DNA of 64,000 nt from Pyronema omphalodes (lineage: Eukaryota; Ascomycota; Pezizomycetes; Pezizales; Pyronemataceae): positions 1-64,000 of the forward strand of contig JAJJXM010000041.1 of the NCBI GenBank assembly GCA_024516155.1, written 5' to 3'. Of the stretch, positions 20,444-31,960 are shown one piece after another (the first letter of the stretch is position 1; each line of letters starts with the position of its first letter). The notes under the pieces were generated by a model that worked only from the letters and a program-made list of their open reading frames with translations, made no database searches and had not been told where the DNA came from. The translations under genes and the position numbers were made by a program.

Positions 20444-22907
20444 ATGAAGTTCCGCGACGGAATGTGGCTCCACCGCTCGGAGTACCAAGTCGAATACGCC
20501 GAAGAAGTTCGGCAGCTGAATATCCATAACGGCGCCACCCTATCACTCCTCTGTCCGACGCGACCAATCCACAATCGAGGCGATACGCTTAACCGAGCTG
20601 TTGTAACCATTGTTAGTATCCATCCACAACCTTCCTACCGTATTGTGCGTTGCAGTAAACCTAACCTAACCATCACAGGACATAACCCCAGAATTCAAAG
20701 ACGTAATGTCAATCACCGCAACACACTGGAAAGGCACCAAAGAACGCGGACCTCACTACCCGCTCTTCCCCGACGGAAAGCCCCAGGTTCAAACTACAGT
20801 TATAAGTAACGAATCCGGGACTACTCTTACCGCTGGAAACCTTTCCTGCACAGTCTCCGGAAAACCACATGTTTTCGAGATCAAGTTTAGCGATGTCAAC
20901 TCCGGAAAATCAATTACGAATCTGGGACATAGATCCGTTGGGTTCGCGTATAATCCGCCGCCTGGATCTCCTATGCAGATGTCTGATATGACCAAGTTTT
21001 CGCATTATATGTTTACACAACATAACCTCGGGGTTGGGGAGGGGATTTATGGTCTAGGTGAAAGATTCACGGCGTTTAATAAAGTCGGACAACAGGTGAG
21101 ACTGTATAACAGCGATGGCGGCACCTCCTCGGAGCAGGCATATAAGAACATCTCCTTCTACCTCTCCTCCTTCGGGTATGGAGTATTTATCGACCATTGC
21201 GAGCCGATAGAATTAGAGATTGGCAGCGAGCGAACTAGTCGACTTCAAACCAGTATCAAAGGGCAAAAACTGAAATGGTATTTAATCTACGGTCCACATC
21301 CAAAAGCTGTATTACGCAAGTATCTTCACATAACGGGGCACCCTGGTATTGTGCCTGCTTGGAGTCATGGGCTTTGGTTATCCACCTCTTTCACGACAGA
21401 TTATGATGAAGCCACTGTTTCTCATTTCCTCGACGGTATGAAAAAACGCGATATTCCGGTCCATGTATTCCACTACGATTGTTTCTGGCTACGAGAATTC
21501 CATTGGTGCGATTTCGTTTTCTCTCCCGTGGATTTTCCGGATCCTGCTGGTATGCTACGTAATCTCCGTCTTGCACATCCCGGCATAAAATTCAGTATCT
21601 GGATCAACCCATATCTTGGGGATTCCAGTCCCTTATTCCAGGAAGCTGCATCATCCAACTTTCTCCTCCGTCGGAAAAACGGGGATATCTGGCAATGGGA
21701 TCTTTGGCAGGCTGGTATGGGGATAATCGACTTCACCAACCCCTTAGCATGCGACTGGTTCGTATCCAAAATCCAATACCTCCTATCCCTCGGTATCGAC
21801 ACCATCAAAACCGATTTCGGGGAGCGAATTCCAGATGTCGATGTTGCATGGTACGATACTTCTGTTTCACCAGAAAAAATGCACAACTACTATTCCTACC
21901 TCTACAACCAACTCGTATACACCGCCATCAAAACCCACAACGGGCCACGGGAAGCAATCCTCTTCTCCCGCTCCGCAACCGCAGGAACCCAACGCTTCCC
22001 TGTCCACTGGGGCGGCGACTGCGAATCCACCTTCGAAGCCATGGCGGAGTCTATACGCGGTGGTTTATCGCTCTGTCTAAGCGGCTTTGCGCATTGGAGC
22101 GTCGACATCGGTGGGTTCGAAGGGAATCCCAACCCGGCAGTTTATAAACGCTGGGTATCCTTTGGTCTTCTCTGTTCGCACTCTCGACTTCATGGTTCCA
22201 ACTCCTACCGTGTTCCCTGGTTAATCGATGACGAATCCGTTTCCGTCCTGAGACAGTTCACGGAACTAAAATGTCGGTTGATGCCGTATATATATTCGCA
22301 CAGCATAGCCTCATCTACCGGTAAGGGACCGGTGAGCTTGAGAGCTATGTTCCTAGAGTTCCCCGAGGATCCAACGGCTTGGAGTTGTGATCGGCAATTT
22401 ATGCTGGGGGACTCGATCCTAGTCGCGCCAGTGATGTCAGAGACAGGGGAGGTGGAATATTATCTCCCCCGTGGACGGTGGACGAATCTTCTTTCGCAAG
22501 AGCAAAAGACCGGGCCGCAATGGGTTAAAGAAACCCATGGATTTTTGTCACTACCAATATGGGTGCGAGAAGGAAGCATCATACCGTTAGGAAAACTGGG
22601 GGAGAATAGAGTTGTGTGGGATTATTGGAGGGATATTGAGGTGAGGTGTTATACGCCGACGGAGGGGGAATGCTGGAGGGATATTAGCGTGGTTGATACG
22701 GAGGGTGGGGAAAGAGGGGTTTTGGCTGTAAAGAAAGGAAAGTTGGATGTGCATTGTCTCGAGGGAAGGATTACGGTGGTAGTGGACGGTAGAGTGGAGG
22801 TGGATGGGGTTGATGTGGGTCGGCTTAGGAGAGTTAGAGGCCAGAGAATGGTGATGGTGGAGGAGGAGGAGGTTGAGGAGGAAGCGTTTGATGAAGATGT
22901 CGAATGA
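20444..22907 (+). CDS. GH31 glycoside hydrolase (alpha-xylosidase/alpha-glucosidase, YicI-like)
   Basis: Two exons, 20444-20611 and 20679-22907, with a 67-nt intron (GTTAGT...CATCACAG, branch CTAAC) in phase 0; 798 residues. The N-terminal beta-sandwich contains GEGIYGLGERF. The (beta/alpha)8 barrel carries the nucleophile in IDTIKTDFGE (Asp about 435) and the acid/base in HWGGDCEST (Asp about 503). KTDFGE and the flanking HYDCFW and SIWINPYL fit the alpha-xylosidase branch better than the acidic alpha-glucosidases. The end is acidic (EEEVEEEAFDEDVE). No signal peptide is seen, so it probably acts inside the cell on isoprimeverose-type xylosides or alpha-glucosides. The exon-1 start (MKFRDGMWLHRSEYQVEYAE) matches the family N-terminus. 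Confidence 0.95.
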
Positions 22908-23143
22908 TAGTTTTCTTGGTAAGGGGAAAGTCCTTGTCTGTCACGCCTTAATAATAATGAATTTGAATGAAATCAAGTTTCGCTTGAAACATTTATGAAC
23001 ACCGCGAGTGATACGAGACGCCTCCCTCACCGTCCATCACCAACGCCATCAGACAATCCACATGCATAAAACATACAGCTCCTTTCCAGGAAATTATACT
23101 ATGTAACCTAGATTCCACGAAGAAAAAAAGAAAAAAAGAAAGC

Positions 23144-23258
23144 TGACAAGAGGGGGATTCGAACCCCCGCCTCTTGCGAGACCAGAATGCTCGGTGTGGT
23201 GATCCACTCCGAAACTCAAGCTTGAGTCTGGCGCCTTAGACCGCTCGGCCATCTTGCC
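23144..23258 (-). tRNA. tRNA-Leu(CAA) with intron, copy 1
   Basis: Starts GGCAAGATGGCCGAGCGGTC. Anticodon stem CCAGA/TCTGG, loop CT-CAA-G, long variable arm (TCTCGCAAGAGGC), T-arm GGGGGTTCGAATCCCCC, acceptor TCTTGTC. An intron of about 31 nt follows the anticodon. A short T-rich stretch follows on the minus strand. Confidence 0.96.
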
Positions 23259-23539
23259 TTTGATGCATGAGGTACACACATAGCCAATATGAGCTTACTG
23301 TTTGGTTCCTCTCATATCCCACGACATAAGAAGTTTTTATGGTGAAGGAACTCACAACTCCACTAAGCGAAACGGAGACAGATAAAATGCTCGTACTATA
23401 CCATAGTTATATACCTACATACGTCAACATCCAATCCATACTAATTTGTTTAATAGGCCTCAAAGATACGATACCCTATCAGGTTTCATTCATTCATCTA
23501 AAGTACACATCATACGCTCCTCAACCCCCATCTCCCCCA

Positions 23540-23715
23540 CAAGTACACAATCCCAAAAACCAATTATCACCTCGGTCTAACGAGGTTATCCAGAAGGGTC
23601 CAGGGGTTTACAGGGGGTTGATACCGAGCGGCTTTAAGGCGATGAGAGGACGAAGCGAACGGCACACAGATGCGAGAGGAGATTATGTTTTCGCAATGTT
23701 ATGAGGAGGCTTATA
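23540..23715. repeat. Duplicated segment, copy 1
   Basis: Resembles 23870-24057 in direct orientation over about 170 bp. Shared blocks include CACCTCGGTCTAACGAGGTTAT, which can fold as a small hairpin (CTCG/CGAG), GCGATGAGAGGACGAAGCGAA, and TTTTCGCAATGTTA. No coding signature. It could be a noncoding RNA or an old repeat. Confidence 0.6.
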
Positions 23716-23869
23716 CCCGTCAGGAGATATCAGTTTCATATCACTAGTCATATTCTTCATAAATAGAACAGAAAAAGATGGCTAATGCACATTATAGTTT
23801 CTATTACGTTCTACTAATGACAATTCTGGATAAGCCATAGATTTCTCAAGGATGGCCTGAGACCAACCA

Positions 23870-24057
23870 CCCGACCAGAGAATCCTGTCCACCATCGCCT
23901 CGGTCCAACGAGATTATTCAGGAGGTGTCAGGGTTGACAGGGACATTAGTACCATTCACACAGGCGTTGCTGAGGTGATGAGGGGATGAGGCGAATGGTC
24001 CACAGATGGGGGAGAAGATCACGTTTTCGCAGTGTTACGAGCAGGAATATTTCCTTT
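23870..24057. repeat. Duplicated segment, copy 2
   Basis: Direct partner of 23540-23715. It keeps CTCGGTCCAACGAG, a GTGATGAGGGGATGAGGCGAA block and TTTTCGCAGTGTTACGAG. GTGATGA fits a snoRNA C-box, but I found no convincing D box or terminal stem. Confidence 0.55.
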
Positions 24058-25619
24058 CCTTCACTCTACACCGAAGACTCTCAGGACCCTCTGATGCGTT
24101 CTTGGTGACAGAAATATCCATGGCTTTCAAGTGATACCCCGGCTCTTGAGGAATAATTGGCATCATCAACACCCCTGGAGGTTGTGGCAGTGATCGCCGA
24201 TATTTATGATGCCTGGTTTCAAACGGTTTAAAATAATCATAACTTCTTCATTGTAAGCGATTTCTGTTCCTTCGTTGGTCGGGTGGTGTTTGTTGTTTGT
24301 TGTTTGTGTTGTGTTGTGTGGTTAGAGACAACAGCGTCCCTGGCTCAAGATTGTATATAGAGCGTTTGTGTGTGCTTGAAGTGATAGGTATTGGGTACTT
24401 TGGTTTTCTCCATGGTGTCCTGGAGGTGGGGAGTGCATAGCCATACCTCCTGGTAGGATTTGATTCCTCGGGGAAGAAATAGTAAGAGGGGGAAAAAGAC
24501 GAAGAGACCGAGAGTTGGTTTCCGCATTGGTTAACCGAAGGCTGAGCATTCGGGTGATGGTCATCGGCATGCTTGTGGTGTGTTAGAAAAAATAATGAGA
24601 GGGTGTTGTGTTGAAGGTTAGGCCGGCTGAGTGAATAGTAGCGATGAGAACGGTGTTGCTAAATTTGGAATGAGGTTGATATAGTAGTGGCTGAATGCGG
24701 AGGCTGTCCTCTATTGAATAAAGTTAGTGATGTCGATAACTAGCAGTCAAGCGTGGAATAGATAGTAGATTTACTTTTTGGTGGCTTGCTGTTGCTTAGG
24801 CATGGTAAGTTTGTGAACTCTGTTAGGTCCATAATGCACCAGGTGGTGTTTATTGAGGGGAGGTATGTGGACGGAACTGATGACGAGAAAAGAAGGGGAA
24901 TTAAATAGTAGACGCCCAATATACAGGTAACCAGCGTATCTAGAAGCTGTAAACCGCCTTTTTCCTATTGCAAGCAAACATAATAGTATGTAGACCAATG
25001 GGGTGATGTATTCGTGAAGAGTTGCTCGTGTTTGTGATGATTGGTAATGGTTCGATCTGGGAACAGTGCGTCAAGCTGGTTTGTGGGGTTGATTGGGCAA
25101 GCCAAAACCTTTATCATGACAAATAGACGTGGATGGTCAATTTCATGCGCCATGTAGTACATAGGAAGTCGATTATATGGAGAAACTACAGGTAAAACAT
25201 TTGCTTACAATTGTTATTACTGAGAAATCTACATGATGCATTTTTCCGGTGAAGTTGGCATCATGCCTCTGTGGTATTACGGGCATCAGTCGTAGGTGAT
25301 GAAAAAGGAGCGATGCGGTTGGTATGCGATAGGTAATGTGTTCTTGTTGGGGCGTTGGAGTTGTGCACGGGTTAAGGTCGAGTTCGAATCATGAGGCGTC
25401 ACCGGATCTATCCCGAGCTTTCAGCAGAGCACGTTTAAAATAATTAAATGATTAGAAAATTAAAAATTAAAAATCTCAAATGATTACAGTAAATAAATAA
25501 ATAAGATATGCACACAAAAGGCAGCACTAAGAACTTTATACAACGGCCCTGAAATATCATTAACCGATCTCCCCACTTCCCTCTTTTCGTCTCTTGATCC
25601 AGTCCCCCATGCAAACTAT
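24058..25619. other. Intergenic, no supported gene
   Basis: Only short frames without domains, signal peptides or convincing splice structure. A GTTGTTTGTTGTT low-complexity tract lies at about 24290-24320. Confidence 0.55.
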
Positions 25620-25910
25620 CTATCGGCAACAAACTTTCCTAACAATGCCAAATCTGTGGTTGCAGTAAAGAATGTTCTTCGCAGTATAACCCTCTTCACA
25701 GTTTTCTCCACATTTGCTCGTGTAGCAGTTTCGCTTTTTGATGTCTGATGCAGGCGCGGCTTCAGGGTTTGGGATGGCTACCAAACGTGTCAGCCCAATG
25801 TATAATGAATTTCGGATAGCTAAAAGTGGGTAGGAATAATAAGGGTTAAATATACCTGAAGCGATAGCAGCAGCTGCAAAGACGGCAGAGAGGAGGACTG
25901 AGAACTTCAT
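25620..25910 (-). CDS. Secreted six-cysteine peptide precursor (family member 1)
   Basis: Two exons, 25910-25856 and 25777-25620, with a 78-nt intron (GTATAT...GGTAG, branch GCTGAC) in phase 1 just after the signal peptide; 70 residues. The signal peptide is about residues 1-18 (MKFSVLLSAVFAAAAIAS). A short acidic propeptide with the IPNPEA motif ends in KKR, a Kex2-type site. The predicted 36-residue mature peptide starts NCYTSKCGENC and ends KVCCR, spacing C-x4-C-x3-C-x11-C-x10-CC. Same gene layout and cysteine pattern as 31628-31960, 33264-33566 and 37543-37945. Three disulfides are likely; the role (antimicrobial, effector or signalling) is unknown. Confidence 0.85.
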   Translation of the reverse strand: MKFSVLLSAVFAAAAIASGIFNPYYSYPLLAIRNSLYIGLTRLVAIPNPEAAPASDIKKRNCYTSKCGENCEEGYTAKNILYCNHRFGIVRKVCCR

Positions 25911-26180
25911 TTTGATGGATGGTAAGTTGTAAATGTATTAAGTATTAAAGCGCCTGGTTGATTGAAGTGCGATTATAAAAGTATTATGTATTGAAGCGTC
26001 GATTTGATTGAAGTACGATTGAGTTTTTGATGATGATGATGGTTTCTGATACTGGCGAGGTTGCAGCAAGTTTATATAAAGTGAGATACTTCTTTATTAG
26101 TGATAGTGTAATCGTAAGCCAATTTTTCTATAGAGGCTTCGATGATGAAAGATAATTTACCCCAAAAAGAAGGAGTTCGG

Positions 26181-26870
26181 AATTTGTGCACCGTACCCCC
26201 TTTAGGAGTCGGAATGTGCAGTATACCCTCCGGCGGCAATGAGTTAGACAGAATACCCCTCGCCTAACCCATCCTTCCTACACTTCTGCTGCGACGGCCA
26301 ACGTGCTTTCTTTTTTTTTCGCGTAAATTTTTTCTATCCGTTATTTTTTCTTTTTTTAATTTATAAAAGCATATTACAACTGCGTATCTTACTTTGACAT
26401 TTGCCTATCTTCTTGCAGTGGTAATGTTTACATTTCGGGGATTTAAATTACAGGAACAACATTCGCTTACCGTCTGACTTGGCAAAGAGAACCTCGAACC
26501 GGTTCTTAACCGTTGAAGTGCGAATGACCGCTTTGAAGTCCTGAAGTGTAGCAACTTTTTGTGCGAGCATAAGGGAATCAGGAGAAATTGGGTTAGTATC
26601 GCTGACATTGATGTTATCAGAAAGCCCATTGATGTGCTGTGCTGCATTGTTGTGGTGAAAGAGTTTGGATAGAGAAGACTCTATTCACAAATGAAGAGAA
26701 TCACGATTGTAAAAAAGAAGAACAAAAAGCGCAACACCCCCCTTCCACCGTCGCGGCAAAAGTGCGACACCAGAGACAAGTTAAGCGAGGGGTATTCCGC
26801 CTAACATTGTGCCGCCAGACCCGGGGGTATGTATCCTGCAAATTCTGCCTTTTAAGGGGGCTCTGTTGCA
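26181..26870. mobile_element. Foldback/MITE-like element
   Basis: The left arm (26181-26270) and right arm (about 26779-26870) are imperfect inverted repeats of about 90 bp. Matching blocks include AATACCCCTCGC(C/T)TAAC, GGAAT-TGCA, and TGCACC near the outer ends. The interior (about 500 bp) is AT-rich with no supported gene, so it looks non-autonomous. A weakly similar single arm (GTGCCAGATACCCCTGCCAC region) occurs at about 48890-49010. Confidence 0.65.
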
Positions 26871-27580
26871 CCATGTAGTGCATAAAAACATTTCCGGAAA
26901 TAATTCCGAGGCTGACAACTTGGCATTTATTATCAATCACCGGTGAGTCAGCTATTATGTTACATGGAAGTTTCATATTTAGAAGCTTATTGTCATACAG
27001 AAACTTTAACCTGCTATGTAGAACCGGTGAAGAGTAGATACGGTTGATGATAACAGAAATTGCAGTCTTTGTGTTCACATCAACACATCGATCGATTAGA
27101 AGCAACTGATATTGCGTACACCAAGATGTCAGATCAGTGTCATGAAACTTTATCAAGTACACAGTGATCCTTTCACCGCATCTGATGGTTACAACTCTTT
27201 CAATTACACTGTCCATGCAATCACAGGAGATACGTGACTCAACATATAAGAATGAGGAAAATCTGTCTCAGAATTGTTTCGGAATAATCAAATGGGTGAC
27301 TGCATACGAAGTTCTGTGAAACTTAGCGAGATAACTACGCAACGGCAACAAGACTCACCGATTAGAATTTTCTTTATCGATACAGATACAGCCTCTCTGT
27401 GAGGGATAACGATGGATTATGTATGGGGTGTGTAAAACTCCAGTTCAACCACATTCATATCCAGCGATGCTAGCCTTCACTTTTAACCAACATGGCTTTG
27501 AAACATTGAAAAAGGAATGAGCCGTCCTTTCGCCATCCACACCAAACGTGTATGGACCGATGAAGAAGAAAAAAAGATTC

Positions 27581-27695
27581 TGACAAGAGGGGGATTCGAA
27601 CCCCCGCCTCTTGCGAGACCAGAATGCTCGGTGTGGTGATCCACTCCGAAACTCAAGCTTGAGTCTGGCGCCTTAGACCGCTCGGCCATCTTGCC
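27581..27695 (-). tRNA. tRNA-Leu(CAA) with intron, copy 2
   Basis: Identical to the gene at 23144-23258 over the whole 115 nt, including the intron; flanks differ beyond a few bases. Confidence 0.96.
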
Positions 27696-28270
27696 TTATG
27701 ATACACCTGTTACTAAACCAGAAAGGAGCAATGTGTATTTTATAACCACAGCTTTCATTTTCGAGATCAACGGATAGCTAGCAGCGGTGAAGATTATGTA
27801 CACGAGTGGTAACTTGTAAGCAACTGTGAGGACGATAAACATTCATCAACATACAAATGTTCACATCGGAACCCCATCGCACAAGATGTAGCTGAGCTGT
27901 CGCGGCATTAGGCTCCCCCGAGATCGGACTGTCGACAAGTGCTAAAACTCGCCGACGGCGGGTCAACTGTATTGTAGACCAAAATGGCTCCATTCCAGCT
28001 CTTCAGCCGATGGCAATTGAAAGGGGCTATGGTATGTACCGCTATGGAACTGCCAAGATAGATGGCCGCTGCAAGGGTCGACTAGAGAAGCCTGGCAACG
28101 GCGGTGAGTCAAAATCTGACGGCTTCAGGCAACAGTGTTCTCTATCAAGGACAGGACACGTTTATGCTAGTCATCACTGCGACAACACGGTAAGCTGGAG
28201 CTTTTTACCACGCGATTTTACAAGATTCTCTTCCTCACAAGCTACCCGCAGGTAGCAAAGCAATGAAAAG

Positions 28271-28461
28271 AAAGGTCGCGTCAACTGGAGGCAGTACAAT
28301 ACCAGTGACACAGTGGGTATCGACATGTGCAAGCACAGAGGCCGATTCCCTGGGTACAAAAATAAGATTAATATAAGAAGGTTCAAATAGAACCGTTTCA
28401 GATATTAAACTGAAAAGAACAGATACTACACTTGATCTAAGCCAAAAGGCTGTGGAATTTA
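28271..28461 (-). ncRNA. U2 spliceosomal snRNA
   Basis: Read on the minus strand: stem-loop I AGCCTTTTGGCT, then AGATCAAGTGTAGTATCTGT, which contains the branch-site recognition element GTAGTA, then TCAGTTTAATATCTGA (stem IIa). The Sm-like TTATTTTTG follows, and finally stem-loop IV CTGGTATTGTACTGCCTCCAG. Base 1 is estimated at 28461 by counting back from stem I, and the 3' end from loop IV, so both ends are good to a few bases. The first about ten bases differ from the usual U2 leader. U2 pairs with the intron branch site in the spliceosome. Confidence 0.93.
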
Positions 28462-29174
28462 TTAGCATTCGTTGATGGCGATAAAAGTATGGGGTGGGTG
28501 TGAACGTACCAAAGAGAGCTAGAGATCAGAAGGATGGGAGGAAGGGTGGGTTTATATAGCTCAGGAAAGGGCGGGTAACAGTTCAGCTTCGGCGAAAATT
28601 TCATGTCGTGGGTTAGGCTAGCTTCGGCAAGTCGTAAAGAGGGTAAGTGCCAACTCAACCCCAAGCAGCCACTCGAGTGAAAACCGTCGACGTCATGAAA
28701 TCTAGCTCCGTCGGGGCAGGAGGACTCGGCCTTGGCGCATAAACCGCTGTCAAACGAGCGCGTCGCGTTTCAACGCGTTCCTCCAGCAAACGAGTAAACG
28801 CGTGTAACATAGAGTGGATGCATAAAGCGGGTAAGCAGACTTTCCTACATACACTTCTCGTCGATGCACCGGTCCGCGTCCCGTCAGAATGCATAGTGCG
28901 CTCGCGTAATCACCTGACATCTTATCCTTGGCCCGCATCTTCCGTTGCATGCGTTCCAATGTACCCGACGTCACAGCGCCGCTATCCATCGAGCTTCTAT
29001 ACAGCCCCACATTGAACTTGACCCACCGTCAATACCGTCCGCCCTCAGCTTCTCAACCGAGCAACAAACAACGAATGCTTCAACCGCCCTCGAAAACTAT
29101 CCTTCTCACGTCTAACGCTCCGCAATAACGTCTATCAACTCAGCTCTACCGATACAACACCACCAATACCAGGA

Positions 29175-29894
29175 ATGAGCGGCCCACCCCCAGTTGTAAA
29201 TCGTCGCTTTCCCGGTCTCGAAATCCGCCCAAGAGCCCCAGGCCAGTTATCACGTTCCCAGGCTCGAGCAGCAGCTCGTCAAGCTCGAGAAGCTGGCGAT
29301 TCTCGCGAAGCAGACACTCAATCAACCCCCCGTCAGGAGCATCAGCAGCGTACGGAGCCACCTAATGGCCCTGCAGCTTACCATGGACGCCGTAACCGTG
29401 ATGGCCCGCGAAGACAGCCACCAACCGGCCCCTCGAACAGACCCCCAGCTACCGGCCAATCCCACACCAACCCAACCCCAGCCGGACCCGCTTTGCGCCT
29501 TGCCAAGCGAGATGAGCGGGGCCCCGGGAATTCAGGGGGTCCTGGAAAGCCTGTTGATCCTGTGAACCCAGTAAATTCAATTAGCCCTGGGAAGCTTTGG
29601 AATCCTGACAGTCCGGGACCGGCAAACCCAAGGGCCGCTAGGTCTAACCCGCTCGCAGCCCCCGGTCTTTTAAATTTACCTACCCCACTACCACCCTCGA
29701 AAAACTACCCGGCGTCCAACACAGGAGCTGTTGACGGAGATGAATACACTCCGGTTAATACTAGTAATGTTAGTAGCATGACGGCTTCGATGCAAGATAG
29801 TGTGATGTTGGAATCCAGTTCTATGAGCCTTGCGATGGAGAGATGGCTATCGGAGCAGAGTCACCAGGGAGGTGTGAGATGGTTTAAAGGATAA
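29175..29894 (+). CDS. Low-complexity protein with the shared WLS C-terminal tail
   Basis: Single exon, 239 residues. The N-terminus is basic and Arg/Ala-rich (SRSQARAAARQAREAG). A long Pro/Gly/Asn-rich, probably disordered middle follows, with repeats of the PVNPVN and SPGPANP type. The last 19 residues are MERWLSEQSHQGGVRWFKG, which align without a gap to the ends of the products of 44924-45405, 50779-51077 and 58429-59067. No signal peptide or membrane segment, so it is likely intracellular. I do not recognise the family. The tail could be a docking or degradation motif; that is speculation. Confidence 0.75.
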   Translation: MSGPPPVVNRRFPGLEIRPRAPGQLSRSQARAAARQAREAGDSREADTQSTPRQEHQQRTEPPNGPAAYHGRRNRDGPRRQPPTGPSNRPPATGQSHTNPTPAGPALRLAKRDERGPGNSGGPGKPVDPVNPVNSISPGKLWNPDSPGPANPRAARSNPLAAPGLLNLPTPLPPSKNYPASNTGAVDGDEYTPVNTSNVSSMTASMQDSVMLESSSMSLAMERWLSEQSHQGGVRWFKG

Positions 29895-31627
29895 GCGCCC
29901 TGATTCTTCAATGATTTTGAACTATGGGTTGCCGAAATGGCACGATGGATCGGAAAGTAGGAATCAAGATCGATCGGCGTGGATGATGTTCCACTGAACA
30001 ATGGAAAGGGACGCGTTATCTGGTTGAGCTTGATACTACACACAGCCAAAGATTAAGGGCGAGTATTCGCGTTGTCACGCGTCGTCATAGCAGGTTGAGT
30101 CGGATATCATCTACATAGGGTATCTCATGTTGTATCGGGTTTCCCAGGGAGGATTTACAAGGGGAAGGCGGCGAATTTGTATGATGTGTTGTTTTCCTTG
30201 GATGTTTCTGCTAAGCTAGTAGTTAGTTTGTCGCATTTACTTATTTTCTCACGCCAACAATCGGACTCGGAACTCATAAACTTATGTGCTTTATTACAGT
30301 CGTCGACGTACATGGAATTAATTTCAGCAGGTGGCATAATATGATTTCGATACCCATTCTCCTCTTGCTCGCTTGATCGGCGGACCCCACTGCCCCTGTA
30401 TCCTTATCTCCCTCTGTTTCACAGACTTTCACAAGCAATCACCCGTGTAGGTAGCGAGCCTGGTTATGGTTATATCAAGACAATTCCAATACTAAGTTTT
30501 ACCAATTTTACATACCCCACGTGTATCAAATCAACCCGAGTGGGGGCTTCATCGACAATGGCCTAGGAGGTTGTAACCATCAGATCCGGTGTATGGATTA
30601 CGGCTTAACAAAGCTGCCACAGTCGAAATAAAGACGATTTTATTAAACCGATTGAGTTTACGTAAATACTGTGTGCCAAAGTTTCTTGCTCCGAGCTTAT
30701 TTTACGTCACTATAAGCCATGCCTACTTCTCACCCCTGGAATCTCACACTCTCCGAGCTCAAGCTGTCTTGAGCCGTCAATATAGTAAATTCCAACCGAT
30801 GAGTCAAAAAAACAGTGGCTACATATATCAATTACCAGAGCAATAGCCCCACCACATAAAGTTTAAACCCTACATCAGCCACGCGTTTTCTCCGCATTCC
30901 GAGACGGATGGAACCCCGCATCCCCTGCCGTAGATCAAATCTGTAGATCTCCGAATGATTTTCCAACCTCATCAACATCTCGTAAAAATGTCCGGCGAAG
31001 ATTTGCATTTCGCCAGGTGGCATTTGGAGCCGAATTACCGGAATAATGCTTAGTCATTATATGTCACTCGTTTCCACAAACGTAACCAGCTCCCGTGTCA
31101 TGTGAAGTAATTAACTGAGTCACAGCCACCCCGGAATGTCATATATCTCCTGCCATACTTCTAGGTATACGCTTTTTGACATGGTTCCCGGGTAACTGTG
31201 GAGTTATTAGGAACCAGATGATCAGCCTTACCTTTAAATAGTGAACCCATGTCGTAAGACCCGGTGAAGAGCAACTTTGATAAAAGACAAGGCCATTGGT
31301 CGCCATCTAGAGCACCTTGTATTTTGCTTCGATGGGTTGTTTAAAATAGATGATGATCGATAGTAATCAAGCGATGGTCTGCTGTATTAATTGTATTGGT
31401 AATGCTGTATAGTACTCGTCAGCCACGGACAGATGTCCACTCTTCTTCCATAGTCCTTACCGAGTACCCTTTTTAACAGCCATAAAACCCCACATAAAGG
31501 CTTCTCAAAAGTCTCCCTGGAGTTAAACCTCATCACCAAGCTTTCTATATTTTTCCCCCGGATATCTGTAACGAGAAACTGCAACTACCCTCACATCAAA
31601 AACATTATATCCCCCGCCAAAGAAATC
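29895..31627. other. Intergenic, no supported gene
   Basis: Short frames only. The last about 60 bp carry the leader of the 31628 peptide gene. Confidence 0.55.
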
Positions 31628-31960
31628 ATGAAGCTTTCTATCATTCTTTCCGTAGTTATTTCAACCGTCGTTCTTGCATCCGGTATGCCTTTTCCTTTTC
31701 CTTTTCCGTTTCGACTTTTCCAATCTTTTCTTACACCCAAGCATTCCAATAAGAAACAGTACTAACATATCAATAACCACCCAGCCATCCCGAACCCCGA
31801 TGCAATCGCCGATGGTTCTGAAGGGTTCGAACTCGAAAAGAGGGATTGTTATAAGCCGGGTTGTGGGAATTGGTGTAAACCGGGATATAGGATTGAAAAG
31901 GCTGTGCCGTGTGGTTCTCCTGGTCGGGTTGTTTTGCTTGATAGGGTTTGCTGTAGATAG
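31628..31960 (+). CDS. Secreted six-cysteine peptide precursor (family member 2)
   Basis: Two exons, 31628-31682 and 31785-31960, with a 102-nt intron (GTATGC...CACCCAG, branch ACTAAC) in phase 1; 76 residues. Signal peptide about 1-18 (MKLSIILSVVISTVVLAS), then AIPNPDA, nearly the same propeptide opening as member 1, and an ELEKR Kex2-like site. The predicted mature peptide starts DCYKPGCGNWC and ends DRVCCR, spacing C-x4-C-x3-C-x11-C-x12-CC. The intron position is identical to member 1 (after the signal peptide, G|CC alanine codon), so the two are clear paralogues despite low identity. Confidence 0.85.

Noticed and set aside
25350..25420. GTTCGAATC motif suggesting a tRNA T-loop
   Set aside because: No acceptor, D or anticodon arm can be formed around it.
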